In this document: one piece after another, positions 25,858 to 36,345 of the stretch | How positions within the stretch are numbered: position 1 is the first letter of the stretch | Layout: each line of letters starts with the position of its first letter | Source of the DNA: Parasutterella secunda | Lineage (GTDB): Bacteria; Pseudomonadota; Gammaproteobacteria; Burkholderiales; Burkholderiaceae_F | NCBI RefSeq assembly: GCF_023336895.1 | Contig: NZ_JAMBLT010000005.1 | Span: 1 to 64,000, forward strand | DNA: 64,000 bases | Direction: 5' to 3' | Translations under genes and position numbers: made by a program | Notes under the pieces: generated by a model | Seen by the model: the letters and a program-made list of their open reading frames with translations, nothing else | Told to the model about the DNA's origin: nothing | Databases searched by the model: none

Positions 25858-27004
25858 CGTGGCGTTCGGCAACGCGTTTGATTAAAAGCAGATAGGCTAG
25901 CGCTGAATAAATAATCCCTTGCGCTAAGCTCACACTTAATAAAGAAGCGATTTCAGAAAGTCCTGCGCCTTCTTGACTGGCCAAAACAATTGCCTGACAT
26001 CCGGGTGTTGTCGGAATGATCCAAGCAAAAGGCAGCGCCCAAGCGGCGAAATTTTCCATCGGAAAAACAAGACCGGATAAAAATACGCTGGGAGCGGAAG
26101 CTAATACAAGTCCAGCTGCGTATCGATTAGTATTCATCCAAAGCGTCAGAAAAATAGCCAAGCTTGTCAAAGAGAACGTAAAAGCCAAAACAGCTGCAAT
26201 TGTTGAGAGAGGATTGACGAGTGTTGGCATTGTCAACAGATGCAACCCCATTGATTCAATAAAGAAGGCCCAGAAAAGAGAGATAACCCAAAAACCTAAA
26301 AAGACCGGAAAAAAGGTACGCGTCTTTTGCATCGCCTCAGAGAAAAAGGCAGGAGGTTGCGCAGAAGAAAGCCAGCCGCCCAAAGCGATGCCGACACCAA
26401 AGAGCATAACGGCTTGGACAATAACGATAGCAACCATGGGTACGGTGTAGTAACCGTAACCGGCCACGTTGTTAAAAAGGTCTTGCGAAGTAAATGGAGC
26501 AGGAGTCATAGCCAATTGCTTAACAAGAATGGGGTTGAGACCTTGGCCAACTAAGCGTGTTGCCGCTTGTGTGATATTTTCTTCCGTGACGATCGTCAAT
26601 ACCGAAGCGCTGACAGCTCGCCCTTTGACAGGTAGAGCGCCGTTACTGAAAACCGTAACGACCGTTTGATCGCCACGCTGTATATCTCTAGCATAATTTT
26701 CAGCAATAACGACAATCACATCGGCCTTGGATTGTGAGAAAGCTTTTTTGGCCTGCTCGAAATCCGCAGTCTGCAAGACTGTGTTGATGGACGGAGCCGA
26801 TTGGAGTTTCTCAACTAATTCGTGAGAAGCGCGGCTTTGATCCATGTCGACAATCGCGGTGGGAATTTTCACAATGATTTGATTGTCGTAGGGCATCCCG
26901 TAAAAGACCAGGTAAAAAAGCGAAGCGATGGCAAAAACCATGAAGCTTTCCCTGGACAAAACGGCCGTACGGATTGTTTCAATGAAAATACGCCAGGCAC
27001 TCAT
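25838..27004 (-). CDS. ABC-2 type permease (exporter subunit 2)
   Basis: A 388-residue inner membrane protein of the ABC2_membrane_3 type: one N-terminal helix, a large periplasmic domain (about 50-170) and five C-terminal helices. It resembles YbhR/YbhS/YhhJ permeases of drug exporters. Its ATG overlaps the preceding permease stop by four bases (27001-27004). It is the last gene of a TolC-HlyD-permease-permease operon with no ATPase gene. Substrate unknown. Confidence 0.85.
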   Translation of the reverse strand: MSAWRIFIETIRTAVLSRESFMVFAIASLFYLVFYGMPYDNQIIVKIPTAIVDMDQSRASHELVEKLQSAPSINTVLQTADFEQAKKAFSQSKADVIVVIAENYARDIQRGDQTVVTVFSNGALPVKGRAVSASVLTIVTEENITQAATRLVGQGLNPILVKQLAMTPAPFTSQDLFNNVAGYGYYTVPMVAIVIVQAVMLFGVGIALGGWLSSAQPPAFFSEAMQKTRTFFPVFLGFWVISLFWAFFIESMGLHLLTMPTLVNPLSTIAAVLAFTFSLTSLAIFLTLWMNTNRYAAGLVLASAPSVFLSGLVFPMENFAAWALPFAWIIPTTPGCQAIVLASQEGAGLSEIASLLSVSLAQGIIYSALAYLLLIKRVAERHAKASCC

Positions 27005-28197
27005 GATCGCACCTCGCTTTCAGCGGCAACTTCATGAGCAATGCGCTTTTTAAATAATGCGAATCCAACCCCGAACCAGAGTAGGGCAAAGATCGCTAAT
27101 TTCCCCAATGTGTAAAGCGAACTCGTCAATGGTGCATTGAGAATCCATTCTTGGCCCTGAAAATGGAAATAATGTGTAAGGGGGAAAGTCATGGCTAACC
27201 ATTGAACCGGTTCAGCCATCGAGTCCAATGGGTAAGAAAAGCCCGTGTAGGGGAAAATCGGAGCGATATAACCGACCGTGCAGCTTAAAACAATAACCCA
27301 ACCCAACGGCATGAAAACCCCAATCAGGAATAAGGGCAGAAGTGTCATCACCGCCATGAAAAAGGCAAGTCCAATGAGCCACAAGAGGAGGCTGCCCTGT
27401 ACCCACCAACCGAGATAACCGGTCATGACAGCGATGTAGACAAAGCCATAGAATGTGTAAAGAATCCACCAGGGAATGGCTTTCCCAAGAAAAGCAATGA
27501 GTGGACTGCCTTTGGCAACATCAAGCCAAAGTTTAACTTTTTTGTCGTGCCACTCGGCAAGCAATCGGCTCGCCAATGCCAAGGCAAGCCCTAAATGCAA
27601 AATCCCAGGAATTAACGTGGGCAGAATATAAGCTTGGAAGTTAAAGGCGATGTTGCCCAAAGTAATCGAATGCACACCGATTAACTCGGTCGCTCTTTTG
27701 GCTTGCTTTTCGTTTAATCCTGCCGTTTGAGCCAACCTCACTAAATTTTCTTTTTGAAAAGCAAGCAGCGCCTGTTTGATATCCAACTCTAGAGTTGTGG
27801 CTATTGCATAGAGGGATTTGGGGAAATAAAGCTCAAGCGAGGAAGCATCAGGCTTACCGCTTCGATCGAGCCACCGGTCAGGAATAGTGAGGTAGGCGTA
27901 GATATCAGAACGCTGCAAGGCTTTTTGTGCTTCAAGCGGGGAATCGTAGGAGACTAATTTAACCGAAGGAAGCGCATCCAGTTTCGCCTCTAATTCGATG
28001 GATTCGGGTTGATGGTCAAGATTGACCACGCCGACCGGTACATCACGGATCATCCCTTGGCCAAAGAGCCCGGCAATTAAAAGACACCAGATGACAGGCA
28101 TAACGATAAACATCGCTATGTCCCACGGACTTCTGAGAACAGTCCGCACTTCTCGACAGATGCTTTCATTCAGCGCAACTCTGACACTCATGGTCAT
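27001..28197 (-). CDS. ABC-2 type permease (exporter subunit 1)
   Basis: A 398-residue paralogue of the following permease with the same topology: membrane helix near 25-45, a periplasmic domain containing VGVVNLDHQPES, then five or six helices. Two ATG codons (28197 and 28191) could start it; ribosome sites are weak, so coupling to the upstream HlyD gene is likely. No Walker motifs are present in either permease, so hydrolysis must come from elsewhere. Confidence 0.85.
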   Translation of the reverse strand: MTMSVRVALNESICREVRTVLRSPWDIAMFIVMPVIWCLLIAGLFGQGMIRDVPVGVVNLDHQPESIELEAKLDALPSVKLVSYDSPLEAQKALQRSDIYAYLTIPDRWLDRSGKPDASSLELYFPKSLYAIATTLELDIKQALLAFQKENLVRLAQTAGLNEKQAKRATELIGVHSITLGNIAFNFQAYILPTLIPGILHLGLALALASRLLAEWHDKKVKLWLDVAKGSPLIAFLGKAIPWWILYTFYGFVYIAVMTGYLGWWVQGSLLLWLIGLAFFMAVMTLLPLFLIGVFMPLGWVIVLSCTVGYIAPIFPYTGFSYPLDSMAEPVQWLAMTFPLTHYFHFQGQEWILNAPLTSSLYTLGKLAIFALLWFGVGFALFKKRIAHEVAAESEVRS

Positions 28198-28206
28198 TGC
28201 CGTTTT

Positions 28207-29202
28207 TTAGCGGTTGACGATTACGCTCATGCCGGGACGTAAATCGGATACGGGTTGAACAGGACGTGCGCGAACTTCAAAAGTTCTTAAGTCATAGCCG
28301 CTGGATTGTCGGGTTGCACGCCAGGTTGCGTAATCGCCTCTTGGGTTAATAAAGTAAACTTTAAATTGGACGTTTTTGGCATTTAACGCGGGAATCTCTG
28401 CCGACAGCACTGCCCCCTTAGTGATTTTCGGCATGTCGTCTTCACGGATGTTAAAAACCGCCCATTGATCTGAAAGGTCAACAAGGGTAGCCAATGGCAG
28501 CCCTGCAGCAGCGACCTCACCGATTTCCACATAGATTCGAGAGATTTCACTGGCAATGGGGGAGGTTACATTTTTTTCTTTAACTAAACTTTCCACCTGT
28601 TCAACACCGCCTGTGGCTTGTGCAGTTAAAGCGGTGGCTGCCTGCTTTTCCTGCGTTCTTGCTCCGGTAAGGGCAATGTCATACTGCTCTTTGGCAGCGG
28701 CAAGCAGTTCGTCAGCGCTTTTCTTCTGAGCGAGCGCCTCATCGTGTTTTTGTTTAGAAATCAAGCCTTCGCGATAAAGAGCATGAACACGATTAAATGT
28801 TTTTTGTGCTAATTCCTGACCGGCTTGAGCCCTTTGCATTTGGGCTTTGGCGGCACGAATTTCCTGAGGTCTTGCACCTTCATCCACGAGACTTTGTCGG
28901 GCGGTTGCCGCTGACTTTAAGGCTTCAACTTCTTTGAGTTTAGCCTCAACTTCGGGAATATCCAGCGTCATAAGCAGTTGGCCGGCACTTACCGAGTCAC
29001 CTTCATGAACGGGAAGAGTTTCAACACGGCCAGTCACTTTAGCTGCCACATCAACGGTTTTAGCCTGCATAACGCCGTACAAAGGTTCTGCGCTCGGATG
29101 AGTTCCCATCCAGAAACCAATCCCCAAGACAACCAAGCAGGCCACTGCTGCCGCGCTCAGTAATACCGGTTTATTTACTTTTTTTGTATTCGATTCTGTC
29201 AT
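28207..29202 (-). CDS. HlyD-family periplasmic adaptor
   Basis: A 331-residue membrane fusion protein linking the inner membrane permeases to an outer membrane channel. It has one N-terminal helix (about 15-32), a biotinyl-lipoyl domain split by an alpha-helical hairpin (about 80-200), and a beta-barrel part near the C-terminus with LRPGMSVIV. It resembles YhiI/YbhG adaptors. ATG 29202 overlaps the TolC-like gene's stop by four bases. Confidence 0.88.
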   Translation of the reverse strand: MTESNTKKVNKPVLLSAAAVACLVVLGIGFWMGTHPSAEPLYGVMQAKTVDVAAKVTGRVETLPVHEGDSVSAGQLLMTLDIPEVEAKLKEVEALKSAATARQSLVDEGARPQEIRAAKAQMQRAQAGQELAQKTFNRVHALYREGLISKQKHDEALAQKKSADELLAAAKEQYDIALTGARTQEKQAATALTAQATGGVEQVESLVKEKNVTSPIASEISRIYVEIGEVAAAGLPLATLVDLSDQWAVFNIREDDMPKITKGAVLSAEIPALNAKNVQFKVYFINPRGDYATWRATRQSSGYDLRTFEVRARPVQPVSDLRPGMSVIVNR

Positions 29203-30605
29203 TGTTCTACAACCGTTATATCGGGACGCTTAAAGGTGTCCATGAAATCCAACATCGTTCCGCTTGCTGCATGCAACAAACTATAAGCTACAACGAATCG
29301 GTAGGCTGCTACGCGTTGAGCAACCTGAGCGGCAATCAGTTTATTACGGGCATCATTGACATCATCAACAGTTGATAGCCCCTCTTTAAATGATCGCTCG
29401 CGAAGTTTCACATTTTCTTTGGCCAGATCAATGGAACTCGTGCTCAAACGATATTGTTCCAAGGCTTGGTTGCTTTTGAGCCAAGCGACTTCAACCACTT
29501 TGTTGATCTCATTTCTGGCTTGACTCTGAGCTGCTTGAGCTTTATTGACCAGCGCCTGAGCGCTGCCGACGCGTGCCGAGCGGTCGCGGTTGTCCCAAAG
29601 AGTAAAACTAATACCGATTCCGGCAATCCAATCCGGTTCAGGCAAAGTTAGGTAATGCTTGATCATGTTGTAATGACCGAAGAGGTAAACCTGCGGGTGA
29701 TAGCTGCCTTTTGCAGCTTGAACACCCATGCGTGCCTGTTCATGTTGCGCTTCAAGCGCTTTGAGCGTCGGGTTGTTGGCGAGAGCCAGGTCTTGCCAGT
29801 AAGAAAGTGTTTTAAGGTTTTTCGTGACAAACATCGGCGTATCGAGCTTGCCGATGCTCTCTTCACGAAGTAAATCCGCTAGTTCTGTTTCAGCCACTTT
29901 TCGGTCCGTTTGAGAACCGATAAAGTCTCTTTCAGCTGCATCACGGTTGACTTGAGCGCTCATGCGCTCAATTTTGGCAATCATGCCGGCTTTCTCAAAG
30001 CGTTTGGCACGGTTTAAGTCACGTTCTTGCTGCTTGAGTAAATCGGCACGAAGTTTTTCAACACTGCGGGCCAACTGCACACCGAAATATTTCTGAACCA
30101 AAAGCGAATCGAGTTCATCCTTGGTTTTATCGTGACCGGCTCGGGCCTGTCTTAATGCAGCTTGTGTTGAATTTTGTTTGGCACTAATAGCGCCGCCCGT
30201 GTAAATCGGCCAAATCATGTCAACGGAAGCTCTCGGACCGGAAATATCTTCTTCGAAATCAATTTTGAATTTATTTTGACCGAGAAAACTGGTAACGGAG
30301 GGAGGCAATTGCAATGCAGGGCCTATTTGACCTAGTCCTGCACCGGCCAATGGATTATCAAAAGACATATTGATGTCTTTTCGTCCCTCAACCTGCTGAG
30401 CGTTCAAACTGATTTTCGGCCCGCTTAAAGAACGGGATTCCTTGACTTGCTGTTGCCTTTGCTCAATGTCTGCCTGACTCATTTTGAGCATATCGGCTCT
30501 TTCTTGCATGAGCGCCCGTGCATGCTCAAAGCTCACTCCCGCGCCGTAGGCGGGGAATGCACTGACCAGAGTGCAAATTGTGGCTGCCAAAAAAAGTTTT
30601 TTCAT
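29199..30605 (-). CDS. TolC-family outer membrane factor
   Basis: A 468-residue outer membrane efflux channel protein with a signal peptide (cleavage near AYGAG, residue 22) and the two repeated coiled-coil regions of the OEP family, for example ALRQARAGHDKTKDELDSL-type helices. No N-terminal lipobox is visible. It starts 42 bp after the mfd stop on the same strand and heads the exporter genes, so it could be transcribed from mfd or from its own promoter in that gap. Confidence 0.87.
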   Translation of the reverse strand: MKKLFLAATICTLVSAFPAYGAGVSFEHARALMQERADMLKMSQADIEQRQQQVKESRSLSGPKISLNAQQVEGRKDINMSFDNPLAGAGLGQIGPALQLPPSVTSFLGQNKFKIDFEEDISGPRASVDMIWPIYTGGAISAKQNSTQAALRQARAGHDKTKDELDSLLVQKYFGVQLARSVEKLRADLLKQQERDLNRAKRFEKAGMIAKIERMSAQVNRDAAERDFIGSQTDRKVAETELADLLREESIGKLDTPMFVTKNLKTLSYWQDLALANNPTLKALEAQHEQARMGVQAAKGSYHPQVYLFGHYNMIKHYLTLPEPDWIAGIGISFTLWDNRDRSARVGSAQALVNKAQAAQSQARNEINKVVEVAWLKSNQALEQYRLSTSSIDLAKENVKLRERSFKEGLSTVDDVNDARNKLIAAQVAQRVAAYRFVVAYSLLHAASGTMLDFMDTFKRPDITVVEQ

Positions 30606-30647
30606 AAATTAATAAGACCTTATTTGGCTTCATTGTAGCCGCAAATA

Positions 30648-33600
30648 TCAGTAATTTTCATTACCATTTCGGGTATGATCGAGCGCTTTGACAAAACCCC
30701 TTAGATAAGCCAGGCGTGACTCAATGGTCGGCGTTGATGTTTCAATTTTGAGTTTTGTTGCGCCCGTCATGCGCATATTTTTGCTCTTTTGCATGAGTTC
30801 AATTAAACGCATGGGCTCAAAATGCGGTTTAGCAATGAAAGTGACGATAATGACCGATTCCGTCGCTTCGATACGTTCGATTCCCAGGTGTTGACAATAC
30901 AGGCGCAAACGATGGGTTTCAATGAGCGTATTGGCTTCAGTGGGCAGTTTCCCGTACCGATCACCAAGTGCCTCTCGTACGGTTTCAATAGCGTTAAAGC
31001 TTTCACAGCTAGCTAATTCTTTGTAGAAAGATAAGCGTTGATGGACGTCTTCAACATAGTCTGAGGGTAAAAGCGCCGGTGCATGAAGGTTGATTTCCGC
31101 CATGGCTTGAAATGGCGCGTCCAGGTCAAAAGACTCATTGTTGCGCATGCTCTTAACAGCGCGTCTGAGCATTTGGTTATAGAGATCGTAACCGACAGCG
31201 GCAATTTCACCTGACTGATGTTCACCGAGTACTTCACCGGCGCCACGAATTTCCAAGTCATGCATCGACAGATAAAAACCGCTTCCCAAGTCTTGGAGAT
31301 TTTGAATAGCTTCCAAACGCTTTTGGGCATTTTGCGTCATCGCATCCTTACCGGGTGTGAGTAAATAGGCATAGGCTTGGTGGTGACTTCTACCGACGCG
31401 ACCGCGCAACTGGTGCAATTGGGCCAAGCCGAATTTGTCGGCTCGATGCATGATAATCGTGTTTGCAGTCGGGACATCAATGCCGGTTTCGATAATCGTT
31501 GTGCATAACAGCACGTTGTAGCGCTGTTGGTAGAAATCACGCATGACCGATTCAAGTTCTCGCTCATTCATCTGCCCGTGACCGACAACGATGCGGGCTT
31601 CAGGAATGAGCTGTGCGAGCTGCTCTCGTCTATTTTCAATCGTTGAGACATCGTTATGAAGGAAATAGACTTGTCCGCCACGCTTTAATTCACGCATGAC
31701 AGCCTCACGAATAACTTCCGGTGTCTCTTTTCTGACAATGGTTTTAATGGCCAAGCGCTTTTCGGGGGCTGTAGCGATAACAGAGAAAGATCGGATACCC
31801 TCCAGGCTCATGGCTAGTGTACGAGGAATCGGTGTTGCGGTCAGTGTCAAAACATCAACTTCAGCACGAAGTTTTTTAAGCACTTCTTTTTGTCTGACAC
31901 CGAAACGGTGTTCTTCATCAATGACAACCAATCCTAAGCGGGCAAAATTTACTTTTTCGGATAAAAGCTTGTGTGTCCCGACAACAATATCAATCGTGCC
32001 GTTCTCAAGGCCCTCAAGAACTTGTGTGCTTTGTTTAGCGCTTCTAAAGCGCGAGAGTTCAGCTACGCGAACGGGCCAGGCTGAGAATCGGTCTTTAAAG
32101 GTATGAGCGTGTTGCTCGGCCAATAGAGTGGTCGGGCAGAGAATAGCAACTTGCTTTCCGCCCATGACCGCGGCAAATGCCGCTCGAAGAGCTACTTCTG
32201 TTTTGCCGAACCCGACGTCCCCGCAGACAAGCCTATCCATTGGCTTATCCGCCTTCATGTCATCGAGCACCGCTTCAATGGCAGCTTGCTGATCGGCCGT
32301 TTCTTCAAAGGGGAAACTTTCAGCAAAGGCCTCATAATCGGCTCGGGAAAAGCGGAAAGCGTGTCCCTGACTTTTTTCACGCATCGCGTAAAGATTTAAA
32401 AGTTCCGCTGCCGTATCGCGAACCTTTTCCGCCGCCTTTTTCTTAGCTTTTTCCCAATCATTCTTGCCCAAATGGTGAAGGGGAGCATGTTCGGCGTCAC
32501 TGCCGCTGTAACGGGAAATAAGCTGAAGCTGCGCAACCGGAACGAAGAGCTTTGCATCATTGGCGTAGTCAAGGCGTAGAAACTCTTCCTTTCCATTAGC
32601 CGTGTCAATTGTTTGAAGCCCCGCGTAGCGACCGATACCATGTGTGATATGAACGACAGGATCGCCGATTTTTAATTCTGCGAGATCGCGGATCATCATA
32701 TCGACGTTGGTGGTGTGAGCCTGACGTCTCAAAGTGCGACGGGGTGCTGTGGCGTAAAGTTCCGTTTCTGTGAGAAGCGTTATGCCTTCAGTACTTAGTC
32801 CTTGGTATAAAGGTCCAACTGTCAGCATCACCGGTTCAGTGTCGCTGACGAACTCGCTAAAACTATCTGAGTAAGGAACTTTGAGACCGTTTCGGTCAAA
32901 AAGTTGACTGATTGTTTCGCGGCGACCGACACTGGGGGCCATGATCAAAACGCGATGCTTCCGAGTTTTTTCTTCGTCAATGAGTCTTTCCAGATTTTCG
33001 AGCGGTCTATCGGCTTTTCGGTCCACGAGAACGCGCGTGCTGATCGGGCTGTCTTCCGTTTTACCTTGAAAGCGAACAAAGCGCTTGAGCTCCGTGAAAA
33101 AGCACTCACTTGTCTCATAGAGCATTTCAACGGGTAAAACCGGTCTTTCCGGATCTGCTTTTAAAAATTTGTACCGGCCTTGGGTCTCTTCGATAAAGCG
33201 GTTAAGTGCGGTTTCCACGTCGCCCAGCATTCCGATTAACGTGCGCTCTTCATTGAGATAGGAGAAAAACGTTGCCTTTTCTTCGAAAAATAGGGGAAGG
33301 TAGTACTCAATGCCGGCGTTGATAATGCCTTGGCTGAGGTCTTTGTAAAGAATGGCTTTAGAGGGATCCCCAGTGAAAAATTCCCGCCATTTTGCCCGAA
33401 AGTCAACTAACGCTTGAGCATCCGTTGGAAATTCTCTGCCCGGGAGCACTCGGACTTCATCCACTGTTTCCAAGGAACGTTGTGAATCCGGGTCAAAAGA
33501 GCGAATAGAATCAATTTCCGTGTCGAAAAGGTCTAAACGAAATGGGGTCTTAGCGCCCATGGGGAAAATATCAATCAAACTTCCGCGGACACTGAATTCA

Positions 33601-34121
33601 CCGGGAGCGACGACTTGACTGACATTTTGGTAACCGGCGCTCACCAACCGTTCGCGAAGGGTGGCCGCATTAATTTCTTCGCCTTTTTTAAAGAAAAAGA
33701 CTCGTCCGGATAAATAAGCGGGAGGCGCGATGGTTTGCGCAGCGGTTGTCCCAGTCAGTAAAACAACATCAATTTGAGAACGTGCTTCGTCGGGATTGGC
33801 AAGTTTGTAGAGAATTTCCAATCTCTCGCTGACCAAATCCTGATGCGGACTGACCAAATCGTAAGGTAAGGTTTCCCAGTCCGGAAAATAAACGATATTG
33901 AGTTCCGGGGCAAAATAGCTGATTTCTTCTTTGAGTCGGAGACACTGTGAAGCATTATCGGCAATCAGAACTAAGAGTTTCCTGTCTTCGTGTGTCTGCA
34001 GCGCAGCCAGAGACAGCCAAAGCGAATCGGCACCGCTTGCGCCTAATGTTAGTGTTCTTTTGGCTTTGTTGCTAAGGTGGGAAATGTCCCTTCTGATTCT
34101 GTCGCGAAGATTGTCAAACAT
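30648..34121 (-). CDS. mfd: Transcription-repair coupling factor Mfd
   Basis: A translocase that removes stalled RNA polymerase and recruits UvrA to damage. The 1157-residue chain contains the UvrB-like N-terminal part, the CarD-like RNA polymerase interaction domain (DPVVHITHGIGRYAGL), the RecG-like motor with CGDVGFGKTEVALRAAF and VIDEEHRFGV, the TRG-like TAtpIPRTL segment, and the C-terminal TRCF domain. Length is normal. Minus strand, divergent from the EamA gene. Confidence 0.97.
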   Translation of the reverse strand: MFDNLRDRIRRDISHLSNKAKRTLTLGASGADSLWLSLAALQTHEDRKLLVLIADNASQCLRLKEEISYFAPELNIVYFPDWETLPYDLVSPHQDLVSERLEILYKLANPDEARSQIDVVLLTGTTAAQTIAPPAYLSGRVFFFKKGEEINAATLRERLVSAGYQNVSQVVAPGEFSVRGSLIDIFPMGAKTPFRLDLFDTEIDSIRSFDPDSQRSLETVDEVRVLPGREFPTDAQALVDFRAKWREFFTGDPSKAILYKDLSQGIINAGIEYYLPLFFEEKATFFSYLNEERTLIGMLGDVETALNRFIEETQGRYKFLKADPERPVLPVEMLYETSECFFTELKRFVRFQGKTEDSPISTRVLVDRKADRPLENLERLIDEEKTRKHRVLIMAPSVGRRETISQLFDRNGLKVPYSDSFSEFVSDTEPVMLTVGPLYQGLSTEGITLLTETELYATAPRRTLRRQAHTTNVDMMIRDLAELKIGDPVVHITHGIGRYAGLQTIDTANGKEEFLRLDYANDAKLFVPVAQLQLISRYSGSDAEHAPLHHLGKNDWEKAKKKAAEKVRDTAAELLNLYAMREKSQGHAFRFSRADYEAFAESFPFEETADQQAAIEAVLDDMKADKPMDRLVCGDVGFGKTEVALRAAFAAVMGGKQVAILCPTTLLAEQHAHTFKDRFSAWPVRVAELSRFRSAKQSTQVLEGLENGTIDIVVGTHKLLSEKVNFARLGLVVIDEEHRFGVRQKEVLKKLRAEVDVLTLTATPIPRTLAMSLEGIRSFSVIATAPEKRLAIKTIVRKETPEVIREAVMRELKRGGQVYFLHNDVSTIENRREQLAQLIPEARIVVGHGQMNERELESVMRDFYQQRYNVLLCTTIIETGIDVPTANTIIMHRADKFGLAQLHQLRGRVGRSHHQAYAYLLTPGKDAMTQNAQKRLEAIQNLQDLGSGFYLSMHDLEIRGAGEVLGEHQSGEIAAVGYDLYNQMLRRAVKSMRNNESFDLDAPFQAMAEINLHAPALLPSDYVEDVHQRLSFYKELASCESFNAIETVREALGDRYGKLPTEANTLIETHRLRLYCQHLGIERIEATESVIIVTFIAKPHFEPMRLIELMQKSKNMRMTGATKLKIETSTPTIESRLAYLRGFVKALDHTRNGNENY

Positions 34122-34243
34122 GTTTGCCTCTTATTTATTCAGAGCGTAATTATGGCTACTTTTTTCTTTTTTCGTTTGTTGGCTTCTGTGGTGTTCCATT
34201 CTTTGAATCTTCTATACAATCCGTGCCCATAAGGAGAGTTTCC

Positions 34244-35140
34244 ATGGCTTTAAGTGGCGACGCAAAACTTTGGCGTGGCATTGTTTGTACGCTTGTGGGC
34301 GGTATCGGCTGGGGCTTTTCCGGCGCCTGCGGACAATACTTGTTTACTTATCAGGATGTCCGTCCCGATTGGCTGACTGTTGTTCGAATGGTGATCGCGG
34401 GCATCTTGCTTTGCATGGCTTTTATTCCAACGCATTACCGAGCGATGCGTCCGATTTTTAAACCGGGCTTACACTGGCTATGGTTATTAATTTATGCCTT
34501 GGGCGGTTTGATGATCAGTCAGTTTGGCTACTTAACAGCGGTTGAGTACACCAATTCCGGTACAGCTACGATGCTGGTTTATTTCAATCCGGTTTTCATT
34601 TTGGCCGCCGTATGTCTGATTCAGTCCAGGCTTCCGATGCGTCGTGAGATTTTAGCGATCATTTGTGCTTTGGTAGGAACCTTTTTTGTGGCTACTCACG
34701 GTGAGCTTAGTCATTTGGCTATTTCTGCAGAAGGTTTGTTTTGGGGACTAACCAGTGCTTTTGGTATCGCTGTTTATACGATTTTGCCGGCCCGCTTTCT
34801 TTCCAAATACCCAACTCAGGCACTAATGGGTGTAGGGATGCTGCTTGGCGGATTGATTACCGGTTTTATCATCGATTTTCCTTCAATTAGTTTTCAATTG
34901 GATACGTACGGCATTGTTGCTCTGATTCTGATCATTCTTTTAGGAACGATTGTCGCTTTTATGCTTTATATGCAAGGCGTTGCGGATTTAGGCAGCGTCA
35001 AAGCCAGCATGATCGCTTGTGTTGAGCCGATATCCGCAGCCGTCTTCTCAGTCGTTTTTTTCGGTACGCAGTTTGCAACGATGGATTACTTGGGCTTTGC
35101 CTGCATCCTTGCTACCATATTCATCCTTGGCAGGCGCTAG
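34244..35140 (+). CDS. EamA-family (DMT) transporter
   Basis: A 298-residue inner membrane carrier with ten predicted helices in two EamA repeats. The EYTNSGTATMLVYFNPVF segment and the VKASMIACVEPISAA motif of the second half mark the family. I start at ATG 34244, behind AAGGAG; the frame is open back to 34124, but that part lacks a ribosome site. It precedes ispD by 14 bp, so it may be co-transcribed. Substrate unknown. Confidence 0.85.
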   Translation: MALSGDAKLWRGIVCTLVGGIGWGFSGACGQYLFTYQDVRPDWLTVVRMVIAGILLCMAFIPTHYRAMRPIFKPGLHWLWLLIYALGGLMISQFGYLTAVEYTNSGTATMLVYFNPVFILAAVCLIQSRLPMRREILAIICALVGTFFVATHGELSHLAISAEGLFWGLTSAFGIAVYTILPARFLSKYPTQALMGVGMLLGGLITGFIIDFPSISFQLDTYGIVALILIILLGTIVAFMLYMQGVADLGSVKASMIACVEPISAAVFSVVFFGTQFATMDYLGFACILATIFILGRR

Positions 35141-35154
35141 AAAGGTTTATCGGT

Positions 35155-35847
35155 ATGTCCAAACGTATTTTGTTAATCCCGGCCGCAGGGGTTGGGGAAC
35201 GGATGAAAATCGGTTATCCGAAGCAATATTATCCCTTGCTTGATAACACTTCCATGCTTGAAGTGACCGTGAATCGGCTACAGGATATGCATCTTTTTGA
35301 TCAGATTGCGGTAGTGGTATCCAAGAACGATTCCTACATTGATCAGTGTCATTTTCACGGAGATGTTTGTATTTTCCCGTGTGGGGGAGAAACTCGGTCG
35401 GAATCTGTTTTAAATGGTTTGGTGGCATTAAATCCGACTGATGATGATTGGGTCTTTGTACACGATGCGGCTCGTCCTTGTCTGGATCGTGAGTCTGTTG
35501 AAAGACTGATAGAGACGATTGAGTCGGAAGCGATTGACGGAGCAATTTTGGCTATGCCCGTTACCGACACGATTAAGTGGGTCGGCTCTTGCGGTCTCAT
35601 CGAAAAAACCATCGACCGCTCGCATTGCTATCGGGCGCAAACTCCACAGGTATTTCAAGCGGGCGCTTTACGCGCTGCATTAGTTGAGGCAAAAGGGCCA
35701 GTAACGGATGAAGCAAGTGCGATGGAAGCGCAAAATGCCAAAATCCGAATTGTGGAGGGCTCTGCTTTTAATATTAAGGTCACTTATCCTGACGATATAG
35801 AAATTGTCAGAAACTATTTGTTGAATTCAGAACAGAAGAAGGATTGA
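35155..35847 (+). CDS. ispD: 2-C-methyl-D-erythritol 4-phosphate cytidylyltransferase IspD
   Basis: Third step of the non-mevalonate isoprenoid pathway, joining methylerythritol phosphate to CTP. The 230-residue protein has the nucleotide-binding [11 protein letters not shown] start, the [14 protein letters not shown] motif, VHDAARPC and the TPQVFQ segment. It is followed by ispF with the start two bases after its stop, the usual pairing. Confidence 0.95.
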   Translation: MSKRILLIPAAGVGERMKIGYPKQYYPLLDNTSMLEVTVNRLQDMHLFDQIAVVVSKNDSYIDQCHFHGDVCIFPCGGETRSESVLNGLVALNPTDDDWVFVHDAARPCLDRESVERLIETIESEAIDGAILAMPVTDTIKWVGSCGLIEKTIDRSHCYRAQTPQVFQAGALRAALVEAKGPVTDEASAMEAQNAKIRIVEGSAFNIKVTYPDDIEIVRNYLLNSEQKKD

Positions 35848-35849
35848 AA

Positions 35850-36329
35850 ATGAGTTTTCGTATTGGACAAGGCTATGATATTCACCGCCTGGTTGAGGGC
35901 CGTCCTTTGATTTTGGGCGGTGTTACGATTGATTATGAAAAAGGACTTTTGGGTCACTCTGATGCCGATGCGCTTTTGCATGCTATCACCGATGCTCTGT
36001 TAGGCGCAGCCGGATTGGGGGATATCGGTCGCCATTTTCCGGATACTGATCCTGCTTATAAGGATGCGGACAGCAAAATTTTATTGTCCGATGCGGTCGG
36101 TCTTGTGGTTAAAGCCGGTTGGGCAATCGTCAATGTGGATGCTACGGTCATTGCACAAGCGCCTAAACTTGCTTCCCATATGGAAGCCATTCGAGAATCC
36201 GTTGCCAAGGCCATCGGCATTGATCTTCAACGCGTGAACATTAAGGCCAAGACCAAGGAAGGGTGCGATGCCGTCGGCCAAAAAGAAGCCATTGAAGTTC
36301 ACGCCATCGCACTGCTTGAAGCTTTTTAG
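35850..36329 (+). CDS. ispF: 2-C-methyl-D-erythritol 2,4-cyclodiphosphate synthase IspF
   Basis: Fifth step of the same isoprenoid pathway, forming the cyclodiphosphate with release of CMP. The 159-residue chain has the zinc ligands in GQGYDIHRL and [12 protein letters not shown], the [11 protein letters not shown] segment and the [13 protein letters not shown]-terminal motif. ATG 35850 follows AGAAGGA; a TTG two codons upstream overlaps the ispD stop and is less likely. Confidence 0.95.
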   Translation: MSFRIGQGYDIHRLVEGRPLILGGVTIDYEKGLLGHSDADALLHAITDALLGAAGLGDIGRHFPDTDPAYKDADSKILLSDAVGLVVKAGWAIVNVDATVIAQAPKLASHMEAIRESVAKAIGIDLQRVNIKAKTKEGCDAVGQKEAIEVHAIALLEAF

Positions 36330-36345
36330 TATTCAGGCGTGATGA

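Noticed and set aside
34124-34243. N-terminal extension of the EamA carrier by 40 residues
   Set aside because: AAGGAG precedes ATG 34244, and the extra part is a hydrophobic run absent from the family.
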